DNA of 7,813 bases from an uncultured Alphaproteobacteria bacterium. Its GTDB lineage: Bacteria; Pseudomonadota; Alphaproteobacteria; Rhizobiales; Hyphomicrobiaceae. A program made the position numbers and the translations under genes. The stretch's first letter is position 1, and the number at the start of each line of letters is the position of its first letter. The stretch covers positions 1 to 7,813 of the forward strand of contig CALFEM010000219.1 of NCBI GenBank assembly GCA_937950105.1, written 5' to 3'. The notes beneath the pieces are model-generated. The model saw nothing but the letters and a program-made list of their open reading frames with translations, was not told the origin of the DNA and made no database searches. Positions 1 through 6,377 of this stretch are shown here, piece by piece.

Positions 1-641
1 AACTGCAGCAGGGCTGGCGGCACCGTGTCCGAGAAATAGCGCGCGCCCTGGCTGCCACCGAACACGACCAGACGAAAGCGATCCGCCGGCCCCGCCGCCA
101 CGTAGGCCGCCGCCGAGGCCGCGATCACCTGATCGCGCACGGGGTTGCCGGTGAAGCGCAACTTCGAGCGCAGTGCCTCATCTATGCCGCGCACCTCCTC
201 GAACGAGGTCGCGATCGCCGTCACGCGCTTCGCCAGCATCCTGTTGGCGCGGCCGAGGATGGCGTTCTGCTCGTGCACCGCCGTCTTGATGCCCTTCATG
301 CCGGCGGCGATCAGCGGCGGGAACGTCGGATAGCCACCGAAGCCGATGACGACGGCCGGGCGCACCTCGCCCATCAGCGCCAGTGCCTTGCGCACGCCGC
401 GCGCCAGCGTCAACCCGGTCTTTGCCATGGCAAGCGGAGAGCGTCCGGCAAGGGTCGCCGCCGGCACCTGATACGTGTGGCGGGCCGGAAAGCCGGTTCC
501 GTAACGGTCGCCGCGTTCGTCGGTGACGAGATCGACGACGATGCCGCGCCGGCCGAGTTCCTCCGACAGCGCGAACGCGGGGAACAGATGCCCGCCGGTG
601 CCGCCCGCCGCCAGCATGACCGTCCGTTCCGATTTACTCAT
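1..641 (-). CDS. murG: MurG, UDP-GlcNAc--lipid I N-acetylglucosaminyltransferase (3' end missing)
   Basis: Peripheral inner-membrane GT28 glycosyltransferase that adds GlcNAc to lipid I to form lipid II. The window holds 213 complete codons with no stop, roughly the N-terminal domain and the start of the C-terminal domain of a protein usually about 360-380 residues long. Translation begins MSKSERTVMLAAGGTGGHLF. The glycine-rich GGTGGHLFPA (13-22) and GFGGYP (100-105) loops are present, with HEQNAILGRANR (123-134), TGNPVR (164-169) and the second-domain loop FGGSQGAR (194-201). These are diagnostic of MurG. The 641 ATG gives the usual short lead before the glycine loop. An in-frame ATG at 668 adds nine residues (MNETTGRSR) and has the better ribosome-binding site, so the start is uncertain. 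It follows ftsW by 70 (or 43) bases on the same strand and is presumably in the same transcript. By synteny murC should follow. Confidence 0.95.
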   Translation of the reverse strand, partial: MSKSERTVMLAAGGTGGHLFPAFALSEELGRRGIVVDLVTDERGDRYGTGFPARHTYQVPAATLAGRSPLAMAKTGLTLARGVRKALALMGEVRPAVVIGFGGYPTFPPLIAAGMKGIKTAVHEQNAILGRANRMLAKRVTAIATSFEEVRGIDEALRSKLRFTGNPVRDQVIAASAAAYVAAGPADRFRLVVFGGSQGARYFSDTVPPALLQ

Positions 642-673
642 GCGGCTTCGCCCCGTCGTCTCGTTCATCCACG

Positions 674-678
674 CCCCT
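674..678 (-). promoter_or_regulatory. Candidate ribosome-binding site for an alternative murG start
   Basis: AGGGG in the transcript, 5 bases before an in-frame ATG at 668. The ATG at 641 has no comparable match. It supports the longer murG start, although family N-terminal length favours 641. Confidence 0.35.
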
Positions 679-711
679 GTACACGCACCCATGCCGTCCG
701 TCCGCAATCCA

Positions 712-1902
712 TCATTCCGCCGGACCGAGCCGGGCACCCCGCGGCGCGTCGCCGAGATCGACGGCGGGCCGCAAGCGCCCCGGATCGAGATGCAGACGAT
801 CCGGGCGCCGTCGTGTCAGGGCAAGCAGCATGCCGAGCGTGATCGACACGGCGATCATCGACGACCCGCCAGCCGAGATGAAAGGCAGCGTCATGCCCTT
901 GGCGGGAATGAGGCCGACGTTGACCGCCATGTTGATGAGCGCTTGCAGGCCGAATAGCAGCGCCAGCCCCTGGATCGCCAGCCGCGTGCGCGCATCGGGT
1001 TCGCGCGCCGCGCATTTCAGCGCTCTCAGCACGATGAAGGCGAACAGCGCCAGCAGCACCAGACACGCGACGACGCCATACTCTTCCGCAACCACCGCGA
1101 AAATAAAATCGGTGTGCGCATCGGGCAGAACCGTCTTGATGGTGCCCTCACCCGGACCGCGACCGAAGAAGCCGCCTTCACCGAACGACTGCATGGCGCG
1201 CTCGACCTGCGTGTTGTCGCCGCTGTTCGGCTGCAGGAAGCGGTCGACGCGGCTCTGAACGTGCGGGAAGACGTGGTAGGCACCGGCGAGGCCCAACGCA
1301 CCTGCTGCCGCAACGCCGATTGCGGCAAGGATCGGCTGTCCCGACAGCAGGAACTGCGCCCCCCACACGAGCGAGATGAGCAGCGTCTGCCCGACGTCCG
1401 GTTGCGACACCAGCAGCGCCGCCAGCACCACACCGAGCAGCACGACGAGCGGCAACGCCGGCATGTCGCGGCGCGTCTGCGCTTCGGCGAACAGCCAACC
1501 GGCCACCACCGCAAACGCGGGCTTGGCGAATTCCGACGGTTGCAGCGAGTGCCCGGCAATGCTGAGCCAGCGGCGTGCCCCATTGATCTCGGCGCCCGTC
1601 AGGTGCACGGCGACGAGGCCGGCGAGCGAGGCCAGCAGCAGCGCCAGCGAGAAGCGGCGCACCCCCGCAGGCTTCAACAGCGAGACGGCCAGCATGGTCG
1701 TGACGGCGAGCGCCGAATAGACGACGTGGCGCTCGACGAAATGGAACGTGCTGAAGCCCTTCTTCAGCGCCACCGCCGGGCTCGCCGCGAGCGACAGCAC
1801 GAGCCCCGTCGCCACCAGCACCAGCACCGCCGCGAGCAAACCGTGATCGACGGTGAACCACCACTGCGCGAGGCGCCCGCGATCGGCCCGGCTCACGCGC
1901 AT
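712..1902 (-). CDS. ftsW: FtsW, septal peptidoglycan glycosyltransferase (SEDS family)
   Basis: Inner-membrane SEDS protein that polymerises lipid II into glycan strands at the division septum, working with the FtsI transpeptidase. Its 396 residues contain about ten hydrophobic segments, roughly 20-40, 57-77, 84-103, 124-140, 148-166, 170-187, 190-210, 267-292, 308-330 and 345-363. Family landmarks are GARRWLSIAGHSLQPSEFAKP (108-128); QSFGEGGFFGRGPGEG (238-253), typical of FtsW; LPDAHTDFIFAVVAEE (259-274), whose Asp265 I take as the proposed catalytic aspartate; and the SEDS signature NVGLIPAKGMTLPFISAGGSS (328-348). The QSFGEGG and LPxAHTDFIF wording and the location between murD and murG favour FtsW over the elongation paralogue RodA. 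The N-terminal cytoplasmic segment is short and the C-terminal tail is charged (364-396). The start at 1902 has a good ribosome-binding site. murG follows after a short gap. Confidence 0.97.
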   Translation of the reverse strand: MRVSRADRGRLAQWWFTVDHGLLAAVLVLVATGLVLSLAASPAVALKKGFSTFHFVERHVVYSALAVTTMLAVSLLKPAGVRRFSLALLLASLAGLVAVHLTGAEINGARRWLSIAGHSLQPSEFAKPAFAVVAGWLFAEAQTRRDMPALPLVVLLGVVLAALLVSQPDVGQTLLISLVWGAQFLLSGQPILAAIGVAAAGALGLAGAYHVFPHVQSRVDRFLQPNSGDNTQVERAMQSFGEGGFFGRGPGEGTIKTVLPDAHTDFIFAVVAEEYGVVACLVLLALFAFIVLRALKCAAREPDARTRLAIQGLALLFGLQALINMAVNVGLIPAKGMTLPFISAGGSSMIAVSITLGMLLALTRRRPDRLHLDPGRLRPAVDLGDAPRGARLGPAE

Positions 1903-1909
1903 GGCGTTG

Positions 1910-1913
1910 CTCC
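1910..1913 (-). promoter_or_regulatory. ftsW ribosome-binding site
   Basis: GGAG in the transcript, 7 bases before the ATG at 1902 and immediately after the murD stop codon. It supports the 1902 start and close translational coupling of murD and ftsW. Confidence 0.6.
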
Positions 1914-1915
1914 GC

Positions 1916-3385
1916 TCATGCTGCGCGGCCTTTCATGGTGACGCCGGGTAGTGTCGCGACCCGCGCCAAGAATTCGTCGCCGCGATGCTCGAAGCTCTTG
2001 AACTGATCGTAGGAGGCACACGCGGGTGACAGCAGCACCACCGGTTCCTTGGCAGCGCTGGCGCTCGCGTCGCGCGCGGCGGCGGCGACCGCGACGCCGA
2101 GCGTACCGCACCGCTCGTAAGCCACCTTGCCGTCGAGCGTCGCCGCGAACTGCTCGCTGGCGGCGCCGATCAGATAGGCCTTCGCGATGCGCGGGAAGTA
2201 CGCCGCCAGCGTCGCGATGCCGCCCTCCTTCGGCTTGCCGCCAAGGATCCAGTAGATGTCCGACGGGAACGCCGCGAGTGCCTTCTCGGTGCTGTCGGCG
2301 TTGGTCGCCTTGCTGTCGTTGATGAACAGCACCGAGCCGGCGCGACCGGCTTCTTCCATGCGGTGCGGCAGGCCGGGATACGACGCGAGCGCCACCTGCC
2401 AGTCGATGCCGGCCTGGACGCCACTCAGATTGCCGAGTTCGCGCACTGCGGCGATGGCGGCGAGCGCGTTCTGCGTGTTGTGCGCGCCGCGCAGAGTCGA
2501 GATGCCGGCGGTGGTCGCGAGCCGCACGGCGAGGCCCGTCGCATCGGAGCAGATCAGCCATCCGTCGTGCTCGCAGTATCCCGGCGCAATGGCGCGCTTT
2601 GCGCTCACAGCCGCAACAGGACCAGCGGCGATCCTGCGTCTCACGATGGCGAGGCTGTAGTCGTCGTCGATGCAGCCGACCGCCACGCCGCTCGTTTGCA
2701 CCAGCCGCTCCTTGATGGCGGCATAGTTGTTCATGGCGAGATCGAGATCGTCGGCGGGGCCGTGACGGTCGAGATGATCCGGCGTCAGGTTCAGCAGCAC
2801 ACCGACGCTTGGCGCGAGGCCCGGCGTCAGGTCGATCTGGAAAGAGCTCATTTCGATGACATGGATTCGATCGGGCGACGGCGGCTCCAGCGTCAGGATC
2901 GCCTTGCCGATGTTGCCGCCCATCTGCACGTCGCGGCCCGCACAGCGCAGGATGTGCGCGATGAGGGCCGTGGTGGTCGATTTGCCGTTGGTGCCGGTAA
3001 TGCAGACGACCGGCGCCTCCGGGCAGTGCGCGGCGCGCTCGCGGAAGAACACCTCGATGTCGCCGATCACCTCGACCGGCGCGCGGCCGGCGGTTGCGCG
3101 TCGCGCGCTTTCCTTGCGTGCTTCCAGCACGACCCAATGTGGCTCGGGGTGCGTCAACGGAACGCCGGGCGCGAGCAGCAGCGCGTCGATGCCGGTCCAG
3201 TCCTCGGCGCGGAGATCGCGCACCGCGAAGCCCTGCACTGCGGCCGCCGCGCGTCCCGGCTCGCCGTCGTCCCAGCAGACGACATCGGCGCCGCCCTCGA
3301 CCAGCGAGCGTGCGGAAGCGAGGCCCGAGCCGCCGAGGCCGAACACGGCCACGCGCTTGCCGTTGAATGTCGTGGCGCGAATCAT
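1916..3385 (-). CDS. murD: MurD, UDP-N-acetylmuramoyl-L-alanine--D-glutamate ligase
   Basis: Cytoplasmic Mur ligase that adds D-glutamate to UDP-MurNAc-L-Ala. The 489 residues are somewhat longer than E. coli MurD (about 438). The Rossmann-like N-terminal UDP-binding domain begins KRVAVFGLGGSGLASARSL (10-28). The ATP loop TGTNGKSTTT is at 130-139, GGNIGKAIL at 156-164, EMSSFQID at 178-185, and NLTPDHLDRHG at 199-209. The AAIKERL lysine (K225) fits the carbamylated position. The C-terminal domain carries NDSKATN (356-362), LGGKPKEG (381-388) and LSPACASYDQFKSFEHRGDEF (452-472), the last being diagnostic of MurD. A Lys/Arg-rich stretch at about 87-103 looks longer than in relatives I remember. 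The ATG at 3385 gives a family-like N-terminus but has no visible Shine-Dalgarno sequence. ftsW follows after 13 bases, so the two are very likely co-transcribed. Confidence 0.97.
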   Translation of the reverse strand: MIRATTFNGKRVAVFGLGGSGLASARSLVEGGADVVCWDDGEPGRAAAAVQGFAVRDLRAEDWTGIDALLLAPGVPLTHPEPHWVVLEARKESARRATAGRAPVEVIGDIEVFFRERAAHCPEAPVVCITGTNGKSTTTALIAHILRCAGRDVQMGGNIGKAILTLEPPSPDRIHVIEMSSFQIDLTPGLAPSVGVLLNLTPDHLDRHGPADDLDLAMNNYAAIKERLVQTSGVAVGCIDDDYSLAIVRRRIAAGPVAAVSAKRAIAPGYCEHDGWLICSDATGLAVRLATTAGISTLRGAHNTQNALAAIAAVRELGNLSGVQAGIDWQVALASYPGLPHRMEEAGRAGSVLFINDSKATNADSTEKALAAFPSDIYWILGGKPKEGGIATLAAYFPRIAKAYLIGAASEQFAATLDGKVAYERCGTLGVAVAAAARDASASAAKEPVVLLSPACASYDQFKSFEHRGDEFLARVATLPGVTMKGRAA

Positions 3386-3409
3386 GTGTCGAAATCTAAC
3401 CGAGTTGGA

Positions 3410-3426
3410 GGCAACGCGCTGTTGCC
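3410..3426. other. Small palindrome upstream of murD
   Basis: GGCAAC (3410-3415) and GTTGCC (3421-3426) form a perfect 6-bp inverted repeat around five bases, ending 24 bases before the murD ATG. It could be a weak hairpin in the leader or an operator-like site. At this size in GC-rich DNA, chance is a real alternative. Confidence 0.3.
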
Positions 3427-3488
3427 GCGCCGCCCGCTTGCATCAGCGGATGAGGTTCGTAAGCCTCTCGGATCGCCGCCAGACTTTT

Positions 3489-3612
3489 CCTCTCCCGGGA
3501 CGGGAGAGGGTGCCCGAAGGGCGGGTGAGGGACTTGCCGCAGGCGATACCACCGATGTCGACAAGGGCACTATCCGGCTTCGGCCACCTTCCCTCCCGCC
3601 AAGTGAGAAGGT
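3489..3612. repeat. Palindromic repeat region between mraY and murD
   Basis: Three hairpins lie in this gap. At 3489-3509, CCTCTCCC and GGGAGAGG form an 8-bp stem (9 with the next G-C pair) around a tiny loop. At 3512-3522, GCCC and GGGC pair around GAA, followed by GGGTGAGGG. At 3586-3612, ACCTTC and GAAGGT pair at the outside with an imperfect interior (CCCTCCCGCCAAGTGA). The combination CCTCTCCCG...CGGGAGAGGGTGCCCGAAGGGCGGGTGAGGG resembles a widespread proteobacterial intergenic repeat. The outer hairpin looks like a decayed copy of the same theme. An open frame crossing it on the minus strand (3382-3618) encodes low-complexity Ser/Pro/Gly-rich sequence and is judged non-coding. The 3586-3612 hairpin lies 8 bases beyond the mraY stop, so it could affect read-through or message stability, but it has no U-tract. 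Confidence 0.72.
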
Positions 3613-3619
3613 CAGCACA

Positions 3620-4702
3620 TCAGCGCAGCTTCAGCGTGGCGAGGCCGATCAGGGCGAGGATCACCGAAATGATCCAGAAGCGCACGACGACGGTCGATTC
3701 CTTCCAGCCCTTCTGCTCGTAGTGATGGTGCAGCGGCGCCATGCGGAATACGCGCTTCCCCGTCAGCTTGAACGAGGCGACCTGGATGATGACCGACAGC
3801 GTCTCGAGAACAAACAGGCCGCCGACGATGCCGAGCACGATCTCGTGCTTGGTTGCAACGGCAATGGCGCCGAGCGCGCCGCCGAGGGCGAGCGAGCCGG
3901 TGTCGCCCATGAAGATCATGGCGGGCGGCGCGTTGAACCACAGGAAGCCGAGGCCCGCGCCGATCAGTGCGCCGCACAGTACCGCGAGTTCACCCGCACC
4001 GGCGACGTAGTGAATCTGCAGATACGTTGCGAACTTGGCATTGCCGGTGAGATACGCGATCAGGCCGAAGGTGGCGGCAGCGATCATCACCGGGACGATG
4101 GCGAGGCCGTCGAGACCGTCGGTCAGGTTGACCGCGTTACCGGCGCCGACGATCACCAGCATGCCGAACACGACGAAGAAGAGGCCGAGCGGGATCAGCA
4201 GATTCTTGAAGAACGGCACGGTCAGCGCGTCCGAAAACCCCGGCGTGCCGATGGCGATGATGGCGTAGGTGGCGATCGCTGCGACGACGATCTCGATGAG
4301 CAGGCGGAACTTGCCGCCGAAGCCCGCCGTCGTGCGCTTCGTCACCTTGAGGTAGTCGTCGTAGAAACCGATGGCCGCGTAGCTCACGGTCACGAACAGC
4401 ACGATCCAGACATAGGCGTTCGACAGGTTCGACCACAGCAGCGTCGCGACGAGGAAGCCGGCGAGGATCATCAGGCCGCCCATGGTCGGCGTACCGGCCT
4501 TGGCGAAGTGCGTCTGCGGGCCGTCGGTGCGGATCGGCTGGCCCTTGCCCTGCTTGACGCGCAGCAGATCGATCATCGCCGGACCGAACAGCATCACGAA
4601 CAGCAGCGCCGTGAAGATGGCGCCGCCGGTGCGGAATGTGATGTAGCGGAAGACGTTGAGCGGTCCGATCTGGTCGGAGAAATTGACGAGCTCGTAGAGC
4701 AT
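3620..4702 (-). CDS. mraY: MraY, phospho-N-acetylmuramoyl-pentapeptide-transferase
   Basis: Polytopic inner-membrane enzyme that transfers phospho-MurNAc-pentapeptide from UDP to undecaprenyl phosphate, making lipid I. At 360 residues it matches the family length, and hydrophobic segments run throughout, consistent with the ten helices known for MraY. Diagnostic motifs are all present: the cytoplasmic stretch with KAGTPTMGG (68-76), FYDDYLKV with the acidic pair D115/D116, [13 protein letters not shown] (189-201), [11 protein letters not shown] with D267 (265-275), and [12 protein letters not shown] (322-333) with the HHH triad. The N-terminus [25 protein letters not shown] starts as in proteobacterial homologues, so the ATG at 4702 is probably right. 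The ribosome-binding site is poor: AAGG lies too close to the ATG, and a G-run lies about 12 bases away. That suggests expression from the upstream murF message. A palindromic repeat begins 8 bases after the stop. Confidence 0.98.
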   Translation of the reverse strand: MLYELVNFSDQIGPLNVFRYITFRTGGAIFTALLFVMLFGPAMIDLLRVKQGKGQPIRTDGPQTHFAKAGTPTMGGLMILAGFLVATLLWSNLSNAYVWIVLFVTVSYAAIGFYDDYLKVTKRTTAGFGGKFRLLIEIVVAAIATYAIIAIGTPGFSDALTVPFFKNLLIPLGLFFVVFGMLVIVGAGNAVNLTDGLDGLAIVPVMIAAATFGLIAYLTGNAKFATYLQIHYVAGAGELAVLCGALIGAGLGFLWFNAPPAMIFMGDTGSLALGGALGAIAVATKHEIVLGIVGGLFVLETLSVIIQVASFKLTGKRVFRMAPLHHHYEQKGWKESTVVVRFWIISVILALIGLATLKLR

Positions 4703-4749
4703 GCCTTCGAAACCCCCAGCGGGATGCGCGCGAGCGCCCCCAGTTCACG

Positions 4750-6189
4750 TCAAGCGGCCTTTTCGGCCAACGATTTCACTGCGGCGACGAGCGGCGCCAT
4801 GCGCGAGCCGTTCGAGCCCTTGATCATCACCACGTCGCCAGCCGCGAGCGCGGCGAGCAGCGCCGGCTGCAGCTCCGCCGAGGTCGCCGCCCAGGCGCCG
4901 CGCCTCTCAGCCGGCAGCGCGTCGAAGAGATGGCGCATGTTCGGCCCCGCCGCGAAGACGAGATCGACGCCCGCTTCGCCGATCGCATCGGCCAAGCCTT
5001 CATGCAGCGCGCGCGCCTGCGCTCCCAGCTCCAGCATGTCGCCGAGCACGGCGATGCGGCGCGGATGCGCGCTGCGCGGCAACGGCGCCAGCGCCAGCAA
5101 GGCCGCGCGCATCGATGCAGGATTGGCATTGTAGCTCTCGTCGATCAGCAGCACGCTGCCGCCGCCCCACGGCGCAAGCGTGCGCGAGCCACGCCCTTCC
5201 GGCGTGCGGAACGCGGCAAGGCCACGCAGGGCGTTCATCAGATCGGCACCGGCGGCTTTCAGTGCGGCGAGCACCGCGACCGCGTTCGCCACCATGTGCG
5301 CGCCGACCGCGCCGAGCACGAACGACTGCCCGTGCGCGTCGACCAGCGTCTGCCCGTCGACCTCGTGCGCGCGCACCAGACGCACCAGCCCGAGGCCGAG
5401 CGTGGCGGGGTCGAAATCCTCCGGTTTGTGCAGGCGGCCGCTGAACGGCACCACGCGCACGCCGGGCTGGCGCAGCGCCGCGTCACGCAGGCGCGCATAA
5501 TGCGCATTGTCGTAGTTGATGATGGCCGTGCCGCCGTCACCGAGCCCGGTGAAAATTTCGGCCTTGGCGTCGGCGATGGCTTCCTCGCTGCCGAAGTGCT
5601 CGAGATGCGCGGAGACCACCGTCGTTACGATGGCAACGTGCGGGCGCACGAACGCGACCAGCGGCGTGATCTCGCCCGCGTGGTTCATGCCGATCTCGAA
5701 GATGGCGTAGCGTGTCGAAGCCGGCATTGACGCAAGGGTGAGCGGCACGCCCCAGTGGTTGTTGAACGACTTGGCGCTCGCATGCGTGGCGCCGAGACGT
5801 TCGCAGCAGGCGCGCAGCATCTCTTTCGTCGTCGTCTTGCCAGCGCTGCCCGTCACCGCGATGACGCGCGCTTCCGGCGCCAGCCGCGCCCGCGCCGCGA
5901 CCGCGATGCGTTCGAGCGCGCGCAGCGGATCATCGACGCGGATCAGCAGCGCGTCGCCCGGTTTGCGCTCATAGCCGCGCGATACCAACGCCGCCGCCGC
6001 GCCCTTGGCGAACGCCGCCGATACGAACTCGTGGCCGTCGCGCTGATCCTTGAGCGCGATAAACAGATCGCCCGGCTGCAGCGAGCGCGTGTCGATGGAG
6101 AGCCCGGTGACGTCACCCGAGCGCTCACCGTCCGCCAGCCCCTCGGCGGCAGTCACCAGCGCATGGATCGTCCACAGCGGCTCAGTCAT
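4750..6189 (-). CDS. murF: MurF, UDP-N-acetylmuramoyl-tripeptide--D-alanyl-D-alanine ligase
   Basis: Cytoplasmic Mur ligase that adds D-Ala-D-Ala to UDP-MurNAc-tripeptide, completing the pentapeptide precursor. At 479 residues it has a normal length. The N-terminal UDP-substrate domain contains GLSIDTRSLQPGDLFIAL (29-46). The ATP loop TGSAGKTTTK is at 113-122, followed by NNHWGVPLTL (143-152), EIGMNHAGEI (165-174), and a lysine in ADAKAEIF (about 209) that may be the carbamylated residue. DESYNANPASM (350-360), LGDMLELG (382-389) and KGSNGSRM (457-464) mark the C-terminal domain; DESYNANP and KGSN are typical of MurF among the Mur ligases. The start MTEPLW at 6189 is chosen for its ribosome-binding site and family-like N-terminus. 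Further ATGs up to 6240 would add 17 residues, but the outermost lies in the repeat element. mraY follows after 47 bases. No defect seen. Confidence 0.97.
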   Translation of the reverse strand: MTEPLWTIHALVTAAEGLADGERSGDVTGLSIDTRSLQPGDLFIALKDQRDGHEFVSAAFAKGAAAALVSRGYERKPGDALLIRVDDPLRALERIAVAARARLAPEARVIAVTGSAGKTTTKEMLRACCERLGATHASAKSFNNHWGVPLTLASMPASTRYAIFEIGMNHAGEITPLVAFVRPHVAIVTTVVSAHLEHFGSEEAIADAKAEIFTGLGDGGTAIINYDNAHYARLRDAALRQPGVRVVPFSGRLHKPEDFDPATLGLGLVRLVRAHEVDGQTLVDAHGQSFVLGAVGAHMVANAVAVLAALKAAGADLMNALRGLAAFRTPEGRGSRTLAPWGGGSVLLIDESYNANPASMRAALLALAPLPRSAHPRRIAVLGDMLELGAQARALHEGLADAIGEAGVDLVFAAGPNMRHLFDALPAERRGAWAATSAELQPALLAALAAGDVVMIKGSNGSRMAPLVAAVKSLAEKAA

Positions 6190-6190
6190 G

Positions 6191-6198
6191 CTCACTCC
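6191..6198 (-). promoter_or_regulatory. murF ribosome-binding site
   Basis: The transcript reads GGAGTGAG and then C before ATG at 6189, leaving a 5-base spacing after GGAG (6195-6198). This Shine-Dalgarno match decides the murF start in favour of 6189 over the in-frame ATGs at 6225, 6231 and 6240. Confidence 0.7.
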
Positions 6199-6233
6199 GG
6201 CCTGCGATTTGCGAACGGGTTCCATACCCATCG

Positions 6234-6337
6234 ACGTCATTCCCGCGAAGGCGGGAACCCAGCCACGTCGAAATGAGCGGCTCCGTCTCTCGAACTCGAG
6301 CTGTGTCTGGATCCCGGCTCAAGGGCCGGGATGACGT
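6234..6337. repeat. Palindromic intergenic repeat element between murE and murF
   Basis: An element of about 104 bases bounded by the perfect 7-base inverted ends ACGTCAT (6234-6240) and ATGACGT (6331-6337). Each end carries its own hairpin. One is a 7-bp stem at 6240-6257 (TTCCCGC, GAAG, GCGGGAA). The other is an 8-bp stem at 6311-6332 (ATCCCGGC, TCAAGG, GCCGGGAT). The layout CGTCATTCCCGC...GCGGGAA...CTGGATCCCGGC...GCCGGGATGACG matches a type of interspersed repeat that is frequent between genes in alphaproteobacteria, as I recall it. There is no coding capacity of its own and no obvious target duplication. It separates murE from murF but ends well before the murF ribosome-binding site. Confidence 0.8.
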
Positions 6338-6341
6338 AAGG

Positions 6342-6364
6342 GTGGAGCAACTGGATTGCTCCAC
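6342..6364 (-). other. Stem-loop just after the murE stop
   Basis: A perfect 9-bp inverted repeat (6342-6350 with 6356-6364) around a 5-base loop, starting 13 bases beyond the murE stop codon. In the transcript it reads GTGGAGCAA, loop TCCAG, TTGCTCCAC. The next bases are CCTTACG, so the U-tract of a standard intrinsic terminator is absent. It could stabilise the 3' end of a murE message, attenuate read-through into murF, or be an incidental palindrome. It lies outside the neighbouring inverted-repeat element. Confidence 0.5.
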
Positions 6365-6377
6365 AGACATCGACCCG

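Noticed and set aside
1114..1941. A 275-codon plus-strand open frame antisense to ftsW.
   Set aside because: It is a shadow of the ftsW reading frame, with Arg/Gln/His-rich composition and no motif. FtsW itself is unambiguous.
1893..3137. A 414-codon minus-strand frame overlapping murD in another phase.
   Set aside because: It is a shifted translation of murD, dominated by Arg, Gly and Ala, with no conserved motif. The murD frame has all the family signatures.
3382..3618. A 78-codon minus-strand open frame filling the mraY-murD gap.
   Set aside because: Its Ser/Pro/Gly-rich sequence comes from reading through the palindromic repeats. It overlaps the murD start and has no ribosome-binding site, so it is most likely not a gene.
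2363..5134. A 923-codon open frame on the plus strand, antisense to murD, mraY and murF.
   Set aside because: It runs across three well-supported genes and two non-coding gaps. The product is low-complexity, rich in Arg, Ala, Asp, Glu, Gln and His, with no recognisable domain. Long stop-free antisense frames are expected in GC-rich DNA. No ribosome-binding site or codon signal of its own was seen.
6342..6364. Calling the post-murE stem-loop a standard intrinsic terminator.
   Set aside because: The bases after the stem in the transcript are CCTTACG, with no run of U. An essential operon would not be expected to terminate fully before murF.
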